Of a stretch of DNA of 64,000 bases, positions 1 to 8,365 are shown piece by piece (position 1 is the stretch's first letter; each line of letters starts with the position of its first letter). Below the pieces are notes generated by a model that was given only the letters and a program-made list of their open reading frames with translations, ran no database searches and was not told where the DNA came from. Made by a program: the position numbers and the translations under genes. Source of the stretch: a virus. Where the stretch lies: IMG/VR virus record IMGVR_UViG_3300021092_002038, positions 16,468 to 80,467 of that record; one strand, 5' to 3'.

Positions 1-349
1 CAGTAATTTTTTTGTCTCCTTCGTCTATGTTAGGAAATCCATCTTCAGTGTCGACCTCAATATCTAAAAATACAATTCTATGTCCGGTTGAGGGTTCGTC
101 GGAATTTTCGTAAGCATCTATTAAAACTTTGGTGGTTATAGGCACATCGCTTTCAAACAAACTCGGATCTCTAGGAGAAAACTTTGTGATTTTTTCAAGC
201 TCATCACCATATAAAGATTTATATCTTCCTCCGGATTTTCTTCTGTAAGCATAAGTTACGTCTGATTCAGGAATCGTCATTTTCCCCCGTTGGTCATCCC
301 AAACGTAAATTATTCCTTCTTTTTTACTATGAAAAATATTTTGATACAT
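1..349 (-). CDS. Family B DNA polymerase (T4 gp43-like), N-terminal part, runs off left edge
   Basis: This is the replicative DNA polymerase; only the first 116 codons are in the window. The start is the ATG at 349, six bases after the stop of the gene upstream. The first 90 residues resemble the T4 gp43 N-terminal domain (a YRRKSGGRYKSLYG stretch near residues 35-48). Residues 93-98 read VFLDIE, which is the Exo I motif of the 3'-5' proofreading domain, with Asp96 and Glu98 as the metal ligands, followed by a GFPN stretch as in gp43. The polymerase domain itself lies outside the window. Family assignment rests on Exo I and its context, which are characteristic. A second, family A type polymerase lies at 35.6-37 kb. 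Confidence 0.85.
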   Translation of the reverse strand, partial: MYQNIFHSKKEGIIYVWDDQRGKMTIPESDVTYAYRRKSGGRYKSLYGDELEKITKFSPRDPSLFESDVPITTKVLIDAYENSDEPSTGHRIVFLDIEVDTEDGFPNIDEGDKKIT

Positions 350-355
350 TATTCT

Positions 356-583
356 TTATTGTATTTGAAATTTTTCTTTGAGACAACTAAATATATGTCT
401 TCCGGCCTCTGCAATCTGTGGTTCAGCGTTTTTAATTATAAATTCTAAATATTTAGTTTTTAAAAATGGAATTATAGATTTTGTGAATTCATAAGGTAAA
501 ATTCTAGGCTGAGTTGTATTTAGGATATACAACAACATATTTAACTCGTCTTCATTTAAGGAATTCAATCGTTCTAATTTCAC
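356..583 (-). CDS. Small hypothetical protein upstream of DNA polymerase
   Basis: A 75-residue protein that I do not recognise. The start codon is GTG, with a GGTGG stretch about a dozen bases upstream that could act as a ribosome binding site. The protein is helical and charged, without signal peptide, membrane segment or known motif. Its stop lies six bases before the polymerase ATG, so the two are probably co-transcribed and perhaps translationally coupled. A role close to the polymerase is possible but only suggested by position. Confidence 0.55.
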   Translation of the reverse strand: MKLERLNSLNEDELNMLLYILNTTQPRILPYEFTKSIIPFLKTKYLEFIIKNAEPQIAEAGRHIFSCLKEKFQIQ

Positions 584-613
584 GATTAAATTTTACCACC
601 TAAAAAAAACATG

Positions 614-1375
614 TCAACGAATTTTTATCCCAATAACTTTTTTATCGATCAAAACAAACATTGTTTCGTTTGAAAGTGAAACCAAATCATTGCAACTCTG
701 TGTAATAGTTTTAACGTCATCCGGTTGTATTGGTTTAATAACAGCCGTTGGTCTGCCGTTATTCATGGTATCCATTCCTTTTAGAGAAAGACTATAATAT
801 GTAGATACGTGTGCAAAATTTCCTTCTGCGATTTTTAATTCTTTACTCTCAATAACCTTATGAATTGTAGCAGATCCTTCAAGAACCGCGATCACCGTCG
901 TTTTATCTTGAACTACTATACGAAACTTTCCGACTTTTAAAGTCATCGATACTCTAGGAGTTTGCAACATAAATATTCCGTTTGTGGATGTATTAACCAC
1001 ATCTAATACTCCTGACATTAAACTGAATACATAATTTTGGTTATCGCACACGAGTATCGAAGGTACTGTCGTATTATTTTTAATGGTTGATGAAAAAGTA
1101 TGCAATTTTAGCTGTGAATTTTCATTCAAAGAAACTAATGTTCGATCTGAAAATTGAAATTTAAATGTGGAATTGGTAGTTGTTTCAAAATCAATCTGAC
1201 AATTTTCGTGTTTATACGTATTTCCTAAAATTATATTGTTGGTTATAATTTTACCATCGTCTTGAAAAATCAGATTGTTTATCGTACCTACTTGTTTTAA
1301 AGGATAGTAAGACACGGTGTCTTGTGAAAAAGCTGACACAGTTAGTAATAAAAGAGTATAAATTATGTTTTTCAT
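614..1375 (-). CDS. Secreted FecR-domain protein
   Basis: A 253-residue protein starting at the ATG at 1375; the same frame also opens with a TTG two codons earlier, but the ATG gives a classic signal peptide (MKN, a hydrophobic IIYTLLLLTVSA core, then AFS before the likely signal peptidase I site). No lipobox cysteine is present. Residues about 40-180 follow the FecR/beta-sandwich pattern: a DRTLVSLNENSQLKL-type strand, a SGVLDVVN strand, LQTPRVSMTLKVG, and VIAVLEGSATI. In bacteria FecR domains are periplasmic and signal to an anti-sigma factor, but the cytoplasmic and membrane parts are absent here. The protein is therefore predicted to be exported on its own by the infected cell. Its role in a phage is unknown; cell-surface interaction is one guess. 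Confidence 0.6.
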   Translation of the reverse strand: MKNIIYTLLLLTVSAFSQDTVSYYPLKQVGTINNLIFQDDGKIITNNIILGNTYKHENCQIDFETTTNSTFKFQFSDRTLVSLNENSQLKLHTFSSTIKNNTTVPSILVCDNQNYVFSLMSGVLDVVNTSTNGIFMLQTPRVSMTLKVGKFRIVVQDKTTVIAVLEGSATIHKVIESKELKIAEGNFAHVSTYYSLSLKGMDTMNNGRPTAVIKPIQPDDVKTITQSCNDLVSLSNETMFVLIDKKVIGIKIR

Positions 1376-1426
1376 AATCAAATATAAGTAGTAGACATCT
1401 AAGATAAAAGATGATATTCATAAAGT

Positions 1427-2305
1427 ATGGATGAAAATAATAAGAAAAAAGTAAGTTACTCTCAATATTCTAACTGGTTTAAATGTCCTCATAGATGGTA
1501 TTTAGACTACGTAAAAAATCTCAGAACATTTGAGGGTTCGATAAATACATGCTTTGGCACCGCTATACACGAAGTTATACAAACTTATGTAGAAACTTTA
1601 TATACAAAAGGACATGAAGAGGCCGAGAAATTAAATGTAAATGCACATTTTAAAGAGGTATTCGAGAAAGAATTGAAGAACGAAAAAAATGCAGTCAAAT
1701 ATACTGAAGAAGAATTTGTTGAATTTTGTTTTGACGGCGAAGATATTTTGACCACCTTTTTATCTACGGCGAATCGACTTAAACATTTTCCCAGTAAAAA
1801 ATATGAATTTATAGGCGCAGAATTGCCCTTGGAAGTTGATATAAAAAACAATGTGGTATTTGTAGCATTTATAGACTTGGTATTAAGAGATAAAGAAACA
1901 GGAAAATATAAAATAATTGATTTTAAAACTTCTTCAAGTGGTTGGAACAGTTATATGAAAGAAGATGAAAGTAAATATAGTCAATTGCTTCTATATAAGG
2001 CTTTTTATAGTAAGAAATTTAATGTGTCTCTGAGTGAGATAGAAGTGGAATTTTTAATTCTAAAGAGAAAATTATATGAGAGTGTAAACTTTCCACAAAG
2101 TCGTATTCAAAAATTTGTTCCAACAAATCATTCTCCCGCGATTGCACAATCTTTGAACGGATTTACTTTATTTATAAATGAATGTTTTAATTCTGATGGA
2201 ACTTATAAGGTCGATGGAAAATATTTAAAAGTCCCTGGAAAAGGAAAGAAAAATTGCAAATACTGCAATCATAAAAAAGTAAATTGTGATGCAAAGGAAG
2301 ATTAA
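1427..2305 (+). CDS. PD-(D/E)XK nuclease with iron-sulfur cluster (Cas4/AddB/RecB type)
   Basis: A 292-residue nuclease of the PDDEXK_1 family. Visible catalytic elements are His48 in GTAIHEV, Asp150 in AFIDLVL, Asp165 and Lys167 in IIDFKTS, and the QLLLYK motif at 186-191. Cys20 (FKCPHRW) plus Cys277, Cys280 and Cys287 at the C-terminus reproduce the one-plus-three cysteine pattern that binds a 4Fe-4S cluster in Cas4 and AddB. Members are 5'-3' or bidirectional exonucleases acting on DNA ends. It lies on the plus strand beside the DNA polymerase gene, opposite to its neighbours, and its last four bases overlap the convergent gene. A role in recombination or end processing is likely. Confidence 0.85.
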   Translation: MDENNKKKVSYSQYSNWFKCPHRWYLDYVKNLRTFEGSINTCFGTAIHEVIQTYVETLYTKGHEEAEKLNVNAHFKEVFEKELKNEKNAVKYTEEEFVEFCFDGEDILTTFLSTANRLKHFPSKKYEFIGAELPLEVDIKNNVVFVAFIDLVLRDKETGKYKIIDFKTSSSGWNSYMKEDESKYSQLLLYKAFYSKKFNVSLSEIEVEFLILKRKLYESVNFPQSRIQKFVPTNHSPAIAQSLNGFTLFINECFNSDGTYKVDGKYLKVPGKGKKNCKYCNHKKVNCDAKED

Positions 2306-2583
2306 TATGTTGCTATTAAATTGCCGTCATTATAAAATTTCAAAAAAGAAACAGAGTGTTTTATTTTTATAGTATATGCATATGAACTTATATATGTTAC
2401 AGCTATGTATTCATACATTTGTTTACATTCTTTTAGCTTTATTTCCTTTTCTCGGGGTTGTGCACAGTTGCATAAAGCAATATATTGATCTACAGTTTTT
2501 ACAAAATTATCAAATGGAGAATTATTTTGTAATCCTGATTCTTTTATTAAATTATACAATTGTGTAAAATTGTTTATGTTCAC
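2302..2583 (-). CDS. Conserved-looking small hypothetical protein
   Basis: A 93-residue protein of unknown function. A Cys-Asn-Cys pair followed by a charged helix (residues about 38-58) and a C-terminal stretch that looks beta-stranded (SVSFLKFYNDG) are the only visible features. Its ATG overlaps the stop of the upstream membrane-protein gene in an ATGA arrangement, which suggests a two-gene unit, and its end overlaps the convergent nuclease gene by four bases. I cannot assign a function. Confidence 0.6.
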   Translation of the reverse strand: MNINNFTQLYNLIKESGLQNNSPFDNFVKTVDQYIALCNCAQPREKEIKLKECKQMYEYIAVTYISSYAYTIKIKHSVSFLKFYNDGNLIATY

Positions 2584-2921
2584 TGTATATTAATTAATTT
2601 TGATAATAAATAGTAACTCGTCAAAATAATTAAAACGTGAAAACAATATATTCCTAAACTAAAAGTATAAAACAGAATCGGCAAACACAACCATACTGAC
2701 AAGCATATTGGGCAAGTAATTAGTCGTGTAAAAAAATTATTGTGATATTTTCTTAAATATAAATGATAGTTTAATTCAAAATCTTGAAGTTTTTCTTTTT
2801 CAAATTTATCTACCTTAAATAATTTAGACAAACGAAATAATTTTACATATTCCAAAAATGCATCAGTTTTGAACCACACTATTAATAATAGCACAAAAAT
2901 AAATATATAATTGTATTTCAT
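2580..2921 (-). CDS. Small membrane protein with CPxC motif (DUF1360-like)
   Basis: A 113-residue protein with an N-terminal membrane segment (residues 4-18), a basic middle region, and a hydrophobic C-terminal half (about 74-110) with two probable membrane segments. The second half opens with TCPICLSVWL, a CPxC-x3-W arrangement typical of DUF1360-like phage membrane proteins. Function is unknown. It is the first gene of a two-gene leftward unit and diverges from rfbA; the AT-rich gap of 55 bases between them must hold the promoters for both. Confidence 0.55.
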   Translation of the reverse strand: MKYNYIFIFVLLLIVWFKTDAFLEYVKLFRLSKLFKVDKFEKEKLQDFELNYHLYLRKYHNNFFTRLITCPICLSVWLCLPILFYTFSLGIYCFHVLIILTSYYLLSKLINIQ

Positions 2922-2976
2922 AATATTTAATGATATAAATGTCGTATATATATATGTGTGTAAATATTAATTTGTT

Positions 2977-3819
2977 ATGAAAGGAATTATTTTATCTGGC
3001 GGTAATGGTAGTAGATTATATCCGCTTACGACAGCAATAAACAAACAGTTGCTTCCCGTATATGATAAACCAATGATATATTATCCTTTAAGCACCATGA
3101 TTGGGTGCAGCATAAGAGAATATTGCATTATAAGCACACCTGAATATTTGCCTTTGTATAAAAAAATGTTTGGCGCCGGACAACATTTGGGTTTGGATAT
3201 TTGTTATAAAGTTCAAGAATACCCTCGTGGAATTTCAGAATCATTCATAATCGCGGAAGATTTTATTGGGAATAACGATGTGGGTCTAATACTCGGAGAC
3301 AATATTTTTCACGGTCCAATAAAAATTAAATCTGATTTAAACGATGCGATTATATTCGCGTATCAAGTAAACAATCCACGTGATTATGGCGTAGTCGAAT
3401 TTGATGAAACTAATAAAGTTATTTCTATTGAAGAAAAACCTATAAATCCAAAAAGTAATTTCGTTGTTCCAGGTTTATATTTTTATAACAATGATGTGGT
3501 AAAATATTCTAAAAAATTGAAACCTTCTTCAAGAGGAGAATTAGAAATTACCGATCTAAACCGAATTTATTTAAAACAGAATAGGTTGTCTGTTATTAAA
3601 TTTTCTAGAGGCACCGTGTGGTTGGATGCCGGCACTCCAAGTTCTTTATATCAAAGCGGAGCCTACGTTCAGACTATACAAGAAAGACAAGGTATAAAAA
3701 TTGGATGTGTTGAAGAAGAATGTTATAGAAAAAAATTTATAAATAAAAAACAATTATCTAATATAGTTGATAAGATGCCTAAGAGCGAGTACAAAGATTA
3801 TTTAAACAAAATATTATGA
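2977..3819 (+). CDS. rfbA: Glucose-1-phosphate thymidylyltransferase (RmlA/RfbA)
   Basis: This enzyme makes dTDP-glucose from dTTP and glucose-1-phosphate, the first step to dTDP-sugars. The 280-residue protein is full length (bacterial RmlA is about 290) and very typical: GGNGSRLYPLT at 8-18 for nucleotide binding, KQLLPVYDKPMIYYPL at 23-38 for the sugar phosphate, and LGDNIF at 106-111 with the metal-binding Asp108. It overlaps the next gene by an ATGA, so the two form a plus-strand pair. The 4,6-dehydratase (RmlB) that would normally come next is not intact anywhere in the window. Confidence 0.95.
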   Translation: MKGIILSGGNGSRLYPLTTAINKQLLPVYDKPMIYYPLSTMIGCSIREYCIISTPEYLPLYKKMFGAGQHLGLDICYKVQEYPRGISESFIIAEDFIGNNDVGLILGDNIFHGPIKIKSDLNDAIIFAYQVNNPRDYGVVEFDETNKVISIEEKPINPKSNFVVPGLYFYNNDVVKYSKKLKPSSRGELEITDLNRIYLKQNRLSVIKFSRGTVWLDAGTPSSLYQSGAYVQTIQERQGIKIGCVEEECYRKKFINKKQLSNIVDKMPKSEYKDYLNKIL

Positions 3820-4682
3820 TTATATTATTCGGATCAAGTGGATATATTGGAAGTGAATTTAAAAGACAATTAGAACAATTAAATTTGGATTTTTACTGTT
3901 GGCCTAATACAGCAAACACTACTATTTTTCAATTAAACGAATGGTATAAAAATTTTGGATGTAAAAAAATTGATATTGTAATTAACAGTGCGGCTTATAT
4001 AGGAAAACCTAATGTTGAAGTGTGCGAATACAATAAAGAATTGACTATATTAGGAAATATTGTGTGGCCTAATACTATTACTACTTGGTGTAAGATGAAT
4101 AATATTCCATTGGGACATATTTCCTCTGGTTGTATTTATTCTGGTTGTAAATCTGATGGAGAATCATTTACTGAAGAAGATGTGCCTAATTTAACATTTA
4201 TACAAAATAATTGCAGTTTTTATGGTGGCACAAAAGCATTATCAGAAAAAATAGTTAAAGAATGGGAAAACTCTTACATTTGGAGAATCAGATTGCCGTT
4301 TGATGAATGTGATAATAATAGAAACTATCTAACTAAATTAATAAACTACGATAAATTGTTGATAGCCGAAAACTCTTTATCAAATAGAAAAGAATTAGTT
4401 ACTGCGTGTATAAAGACATTTACTAAAAAAGTTCCGTTTGGAATTTATAATGTAGTGAACGATGGTTATATTACTACTGAAAAAGTAGTAGAAAAAATTA
4501 AAAATACTATTAAAAAAGATAAAATATTTAATTTGATAACTGAAAAAGAGTTTTATAATACTATAAGTTCTCTTCCACGATCAAACTGTATTATAAGTAA
4601 TAATAAATTAAAATCGGTGGGTATTAATATGATGGATGTATACGACTCAATTGATTACTGTCTATTGAATTGGAAATATTAA
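3816..4682 (+). CDS. NDP-4-keto-rhamnose epimerase/reductase-like SDR (NRS/ER or RmlD type)
   Basis: A 288-residue short-chain dehydrogenase. The Rossmann motif GSSGYIG is at 6-12 and the catalytic Tyr136-x3-Lys140 in YGGTK. The later motifs, RIRLPFD, NYLTKLINYDKLL, GIYNVVN and LPRSN, match the plant and mimivirus bifunctional 3,5-epimerase/4-reductase (UER1/NRS-ER) better than bacterial RmlD. It would take the 4-keto-6-deoxy sugar nucleotide to a rhamnose-type product. It starts within the stop of rfbA (ATGA). The assignment to the NRS/ER branch is from recalled motif order, so RmlD remains an alternative. Confidence 0.8.
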   Translation: MIILFGSSGYIGSEFKRQLEQLNLDFYCWPNTANTTIFQLNEWYKNFGCKKIDIVINSAAYIGKPNVEVCEYNKELTILGNIVWPNTITTWCKMNNIPLGHISSGCIYSGCKSDGESFTEEDVPNLTFIQNNCSFYGGTKALSEKIVKEWENSYIWRIRLPFDECDNNRNYLTKLINYDKLLIAENSLSNRKELVTACIKTFTKKVPFGIYNVVNDGYITTEKVVEKIKNTIKKDKIFNLITEKEFYNTISSLPRSNCIISNNKLKSVGINMMDVYDSIDYCLLNWKY

Positions 4683-5449
4683 TGTAATGTTTTTAAATTT
4701 GTTTCTGAATTATGTTTTATATAAGACCCCCATTTATATTTTGAATATTCGTGGCCGATCATTTCTGTAGTTTGTCTTTTCAAATTTGATTCTGAATTGA
4801 TATTAGTAGTTAAACTGACAAAATGATAAAAATGTGTTCTGTATGTTCTTAACATTTTTAAACCTGCCAGTTGACATTTAAGAAAAAATTCCCAATCAGC
4901 AACAACTCCTAATTCATAATTTTCATCCCACCCTCCTAATTTTAAATAATCTAATTTCGACATAAATATAGGAGGAGTTGACCCGGTTTCTTCAATCACA
5001 TTTTTGTTTATAGAATTTACATATTCCCATAAATTTTCCAGATCAAATGTTTTTGGATCCCTTCCTAAATTTGTAATTACAAACTGTTTAAACATACTAG
5101 GAATAGGTTCTATATGATTTGGTGTTAATACTGTATTTGGTCTATAATCTTCGTTTAAGATTACATCCCAATTTTTTGGAAATACATTATCATCGTTAAC
5201 TAATAAAATGTTTTTAAATGAACTATTATATACTCCTAAGTTCATTCCTTTACATAATCCGACATTTTGTTCTAAGTTTAGAATTTCTATAGAATCTGCA
5301 TATTTTTCTAATACATGTTTATTAAGATCATAAAATCCATCAACCACTACTATAATTTGATTTTTATATTTTTGACCTAGTACAGCCGATTTAATGCATA
5401 AGTCTAAAGACTCTGGCGATTTATATGTTGGTATTATTACAGAGATCAC
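4679..5449 (-). CDS. Family 2 glycosyltransferase
   Basis: A 256-residue GT-A fold glycosyltransferase. The N-terminus ISVIIPTYKSPESLDLCI and the DxD-type NDD at 85-87 are the nucleotide-sugar and metal binding elements; GGWDENYELGVVADWEF near residue 172 is the usual acceptor-side motif with the catalytic Asp/Glu. No membrane segment, so it acts in the cytoplasm. It ends four bases inside the convergent reductase gene and follows the methyltransferase with a gap of two bases. Donor and acceptor cannot be told from the sequence. Confidence 0.8.
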   Translation of the reverse strand: MISVIIPTYKSPESLDLCIKSAVLGQKYKNQIIVVVDGFYDLNKHVLEKYADSIEILNLEQNVGLCKGMNLGVYNSSFKNILLVNDDNVFPKNWDVILNEDYRPNTVLTPNHIEPIPSMFKQFVITNLGRDPKTFDLENLWEYVNSINKNVIEETGSTPPIFMSKLDYLKLGGWDENYELGVVADWEFFLKCQLAGLKMLRTYRTHFYHFVSLTTNINSESNLKRQTTEMIGHEYSKYKWGSYIKHNSETNLKTLH

Positions 5450-5451
5450 AT

Positions 5452-6678
5452 TTAGATTACTTTTATGTCCGGCACTAAAATTATAAATTTATTTTCATAA
5501 ATATTTTCAAGTGATTTGATAATATAATTCGCAAAATTATGCGCTAATATTAGAATATAATCTGGCGTTTTTTCTTTTAATATTTCTTTAGATACAATTT
5601 GAATTCCAGTTCCTGGTATAAACTTACCTTGTTTTATATCGGTGTCATCAATTACATAATCAATATGAGTGTAATCAATACCCATAGCGTTTAAGTATAT
5701 ACATCCTTTTGCTGCGGCTCCAAATCCAAATATAGTTTTATTCTCTTTTTTGATCGATTTGATAAAGTCAGAAGAACTTTTAATATGACTATACACATTA
5801 TTACCCCAATTTAAATAATACTCTAAATTGTATTTCTTTTCGTGCGTTAAGAACTCTTCGACTGTATTATCTGAATTGAAATTTGAGTTTTTCTTAGTGA
5901 TGATTAACCTCAAAGATCCACCATGCATGTTTTGTTTTGTGATGTTAACTATTTTTAGATTATGTTTTTCCATCAACATTTTAATTGGAGTAACTGAATG
6001 ATAATACATATGTTCATGATAAATTTGATCAAATTGATTTGTTTCCATATTATGGATCCAATATGGAAACTCTAATAACCAAATTCCATTATCTGATAAT
6101 AGGTGTTCTATTCCTTTTGCAAAACTATTTATATCTTTTAAATGTTGAAATACATTTGTTGATGTTATTACTTCAAATTTATTTTTTATAGTTAAAGATA
6201 CTTCGTAATTAAAAAAATTGACATTGACAGGAATACCTTTTTCAAGACACAACTTTGTTAAGTTTTGTGAGGGGTCTATATTTAGAAGATTCAATTTTTT
6301 GTTTGTTGTATTTTTAAACATTTCTAATAAAGTTCCATCATTTCCACCTATGTCTGCTATGTTAATACCGTCTTGAACGTTCACATAATTTTGAATATAT
6401 TGAAACATAGTTTTACAATGTGTATGATATGGTATATTTACTTGAGATTTAAATAAATAATTTGAAAACAATAGATTGCTATCAACGGCAAAGTCTAAGC
6501 TAGATTGTCCTGATGAAGGATAGTAATTTACATTTAGAGGAAATGTAGTCGCAGTAAGAGATTCTTCTTTAGTTAGACATAAATTATTTACTAAAGGAAT
6601 TTCTCCTAAACTAAAGTATTTTATTTTATTAGTATTACCCGTAATCGGACAATTATTTATAACAGAATGATTATACAT
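5452..6678 (-). CDS. Sugar C-methyltransferase (TcaB9/NovU type)
   Basis: A 408-residue SAM-dependent methyltransferase with the three-part layout of dTDP-sugar C-methyltransferases: an N-terminal zinc-module-like region (here with only one of the usual N-terminal cysteines), a SAM domain with ADIGGNDGTLLEMF at 108-121, and the C-terminal Methyltransf_14 domain with FGAAAKG. YHEHMYYHS at 220-228 carries the conserved catalytic Tyr/His/Glu. These enzymes methylate C3 of 4-keto dTDP-sugars, which fits the neighbouring dTDP-sugar genes. The loss of zinc-ligand cysteines near the N-terminus is notable, but the rest is intact. Confidence 0.8.
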   Translation of the reverse strand: MYNHSVINNCPITGNTNKIKYFSLGEIPLVNNLCLTKEESLTATTFPLNVNYYPSSGQSSLDFAVDSNLLFSNYLFKSQVNIPYHTHCKTMFQYIQNYVNVQDGINIADIGGNDGTLLEMFKNTTNKKLNLLNIDPSQNLTKLCLEKGIPVNVNFFNYEVSLTIKNKFEVITSTNVFQHLKDINSFAKGIEHLLSDNGIWLLEFPYWIHNMETNQFDQIYHEHMYYHSVTPIKMLMEKHNLKIVNITKQNMHGGSLRLIITKKNSNFNSDNTVEEFLTHEKKYNLEYYLNWGNNVYSHIKSSSDFIKSIKKENKTIFGFGAAAKGCIYLNAMGIDYTHIDYVIDDTDIKQGKFIPGTGIQIVSKEILKEKTPDYILILAHNFANYIIKSLENIYENKFIILVPDIKVI

Positions 6679-6679
6679 A

Positions 6680-7381
6680 TTAAATTTTTTCCCACTCTAT
6701 AAATGGACTTAACCAAGGCAATTCGCTATGTGTAGACTTTCCTGGCACGGAAGAAATTACAGATCTATCCTGAATTTGAACTAATTCACAAAAAGCGTCG
6801 TAGTCTCTTGGATACGATGTTAATAAATATTTTTCCCATATTTGTTTATCTTTTTTTATTGTAGAACCTTTTGATCCAAATGTCATTGTAGTTGAATTTG
6901 TTAATTTCCAATGAAAATGTTCAGTTCTTACTAATCTTGTTATTTCACCGCCATTTTCTATCTGTGGATTGCCGCCAAATTGAGCATCAATATACTTATC
7001 TGGACAATCATACAACGTAACATAATTTGCTATATCCAATCCCTCTTTTAAAGCTAGAAAACATCCATCTACATATAGGTAATCGTCTTCTGCAAAATAA
7101 ACAAACTCATTATCAGCAACTTCTTCACATGCTCTATAAAGACAGTGACGAAATGAATGTGCGTTATTTAACGATGTATTTTCTCTTATTATGTTTGATT
7201 TACATTTTGAGTCTATAAATTTACTCAAATTTGGATCGTTAACATTATCTGCAATTATATAAATCTGATTTTCTGTTACATCAAAATATTTTAGAAAAAT
7301 TTCTAAACAATGTTCTTTAGTTGCATTTGGTAATCTATTCTTTTTATAAGAATTATTGCTAATACGATAATATATTTTCAT
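6680..7381 (-). CDS. Putative GT-A glycosyltransferase
   Basis: A 233-residue protein with FAEDDYLY at 97-104, a metal-binding DxD-like motif at the end of a nucleotide-binding domain, and a preceding helix-strand pattern of the GT-A fold. The family is short and seen in environmental phages and bacteria. Donor and acceptor are unknown. The start is an ATG 9 bases after the stop of the 40-codon remnant described below. It is separated by one base from the methyltransferase gene. Confidence 0.55.
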   Translation of the reverse strand: MKIYYRISNNSYKKNRLPNATKEHCLEIFLKYFDVTENQIYIIADNVNDPNLSKFIDSKCKSNIIRENTSLNNAHSFRHCLYRACEEVADNEFVYFAEDDYLYVDGCFLALKEGLDIANYVTLYDCPDKYIDAQFGGNPQIENGGEITRLVRTEHFHWKLTNSTTMTFGSKGSTIKKDKQIWEKYLLTSYPRDYDAFCELVQIQDRSVISSVPGKSTHSELPWLSPFIEWEKI

Positions 7382-7390
7382 ATTTATTGT

Positions 7391-7513
7391 TTACTTATAA
7401 TCAGATAAATCGTAAATGCCTATAACATTATATCCTGGTTTATTTTGTAAAACCCAATCCGTAAATCTTGCTCCAATTAATCCTGCCACTACTGTAATTA
7501 TTACATTTTTCAT
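7391..7513 (-). pseudogene. N-terminal remnant of an NAD-dependent sugar epimerase/dehydratase
   Basis: A 40-codon frame reads like the first 40 residues of an extended SDR (dTDP-glucose dehydratase or UDP-glucose epimerase type): MKNVIIT, then VVAGLIG where intact enzymes have GGAGFIG, then DWVLQNKPGYNVIGIYDLS. The Rossmann glycines are partly lost and the frame stops where the second half of the NAD-binding domain should begin. It is followed directly by the next gene, so it looks like a cut-down fossil rather than a functional enzyme. A small retained peptide cannot be excluded. Confidence 0.6.
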
Positions 7514-7517
7514 ATGA

Positions 7518-8339
7518 TTAAATTTCTATTACTGGTTGATCTGACCAATGTAAATGACACAAATTTCCAAATCTTTTATATAAAACATTTTTATGACTGC
7601 CATCTATTATTTTAGAAAATTTTATCAAATTTATAATTGAATCTATCTCTGCATCATTTAGTAACATATGACTGGATAGTTTGTTTTCAACTACGGTCTT
7701 TTTGAGAAATGATTCACAATCACAGTTTGGAATACATTCCCATGGTTTTTGATTTATATCTTTTCGATCTTTATATATTTTATACAATTCATATATAGAT
7801 TCTTTATTCGGATAGAATTTTATTTTATTTTTTATGATATAAAAATAGGTTTGTGGGTAAAAATATTCTTTAGATTTGACCTTTTCTTTTAAAGTATTAT
7901 TATCTTCATCTTTATTCTGAATAAAGTAATAATATCCTAAATTATTAATATAATAAAAGTCAGATGGAACGATGTCTATGTTGAATATATCAGTATTTAC
8001 TATAGTATCGTTTGAAAATTTCCATATATATTCATATTGACCTAATTGACTTCCTCGTTCGTATATCACATATTCAATTAAAAATGTACCAAATGTATGA
8101 CCTAAATTTTCTGAAAATATAAACTCTACAATAGAATCAGGAAACATTTTTTTTATTGTTTTTTCAGAAAAGTCGCATAGATTTTTGTCACCATTAACAC
8201 TATAAATAATATAAGGAAATTTACTTAAAAAGTCTTTATTATATTCTACATACTCAAGGAATTTAATTACATCTTCTTCTTTTATTAAAGTTCCGACTGA
8301 AGAAAATATTGATTTTTTTAAAATGTCGTTTAGTGTCAT
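7518..8339 (-). CDS. Putative glycosyltransferase-like protein
   Basis: A 273-residue soluble protein. The stretch SENLGHTFGTFLIEYVIYERG (from about residue 76) and a following WKFSNDTI region resemble the middle of GT-A type glycosyltransferases, with NDT in the place of a DxD. I cannot name a family with certainty. It sits between two truncated sugar-nucleotide gene remnants in the glycan island and reads in the same direction as all its neighbours. Confidence 0.45.
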   Translation of the reverse strand: MTLNDILKKSIFSSVGTLIKEEDVIKFLEYVEYNKDFLSKFPYIIYSVNGDKNLCDFSEKTIKKMFPDSIVEFIFSENLGHTFGTFLIEYVIYERGSQLGQYEYIWKFSNDTIVNTDIFNIDIVPSDFYYINNLGYYYFIQNKDEDNNTLKEKVKSKEYFYPQTYFYIIKNKIKFYPNKESIYELYKIYKDRKDINQKPWECIPNCDCESFLKKTVVENKLSSHMLLNDAEIDSIINLIKFSKIIDGSHKNVLYKRFGNLCHLHWSDQPVIEI

Positions 8340-8365
8340 AATTATATTTTAAATTAGGTAATTTA

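Noticed and set aside
1376-1381. TTG at 1381 as start of the FecR-like protein
   Set aside because: The ATG two codons later gives the better signal peptide and no ribosome binding site favours the TTG.
2376-2567. Hydrophobic 63-codon plus-strand frame that looks like a membrane protein
   Set aside because: It lies wholly inside the minus-strand 93-residue gene, whose start overlaps its neighbour by ATGA. Hydrophobic runs are common in antisense frames of AT-rich DNA.
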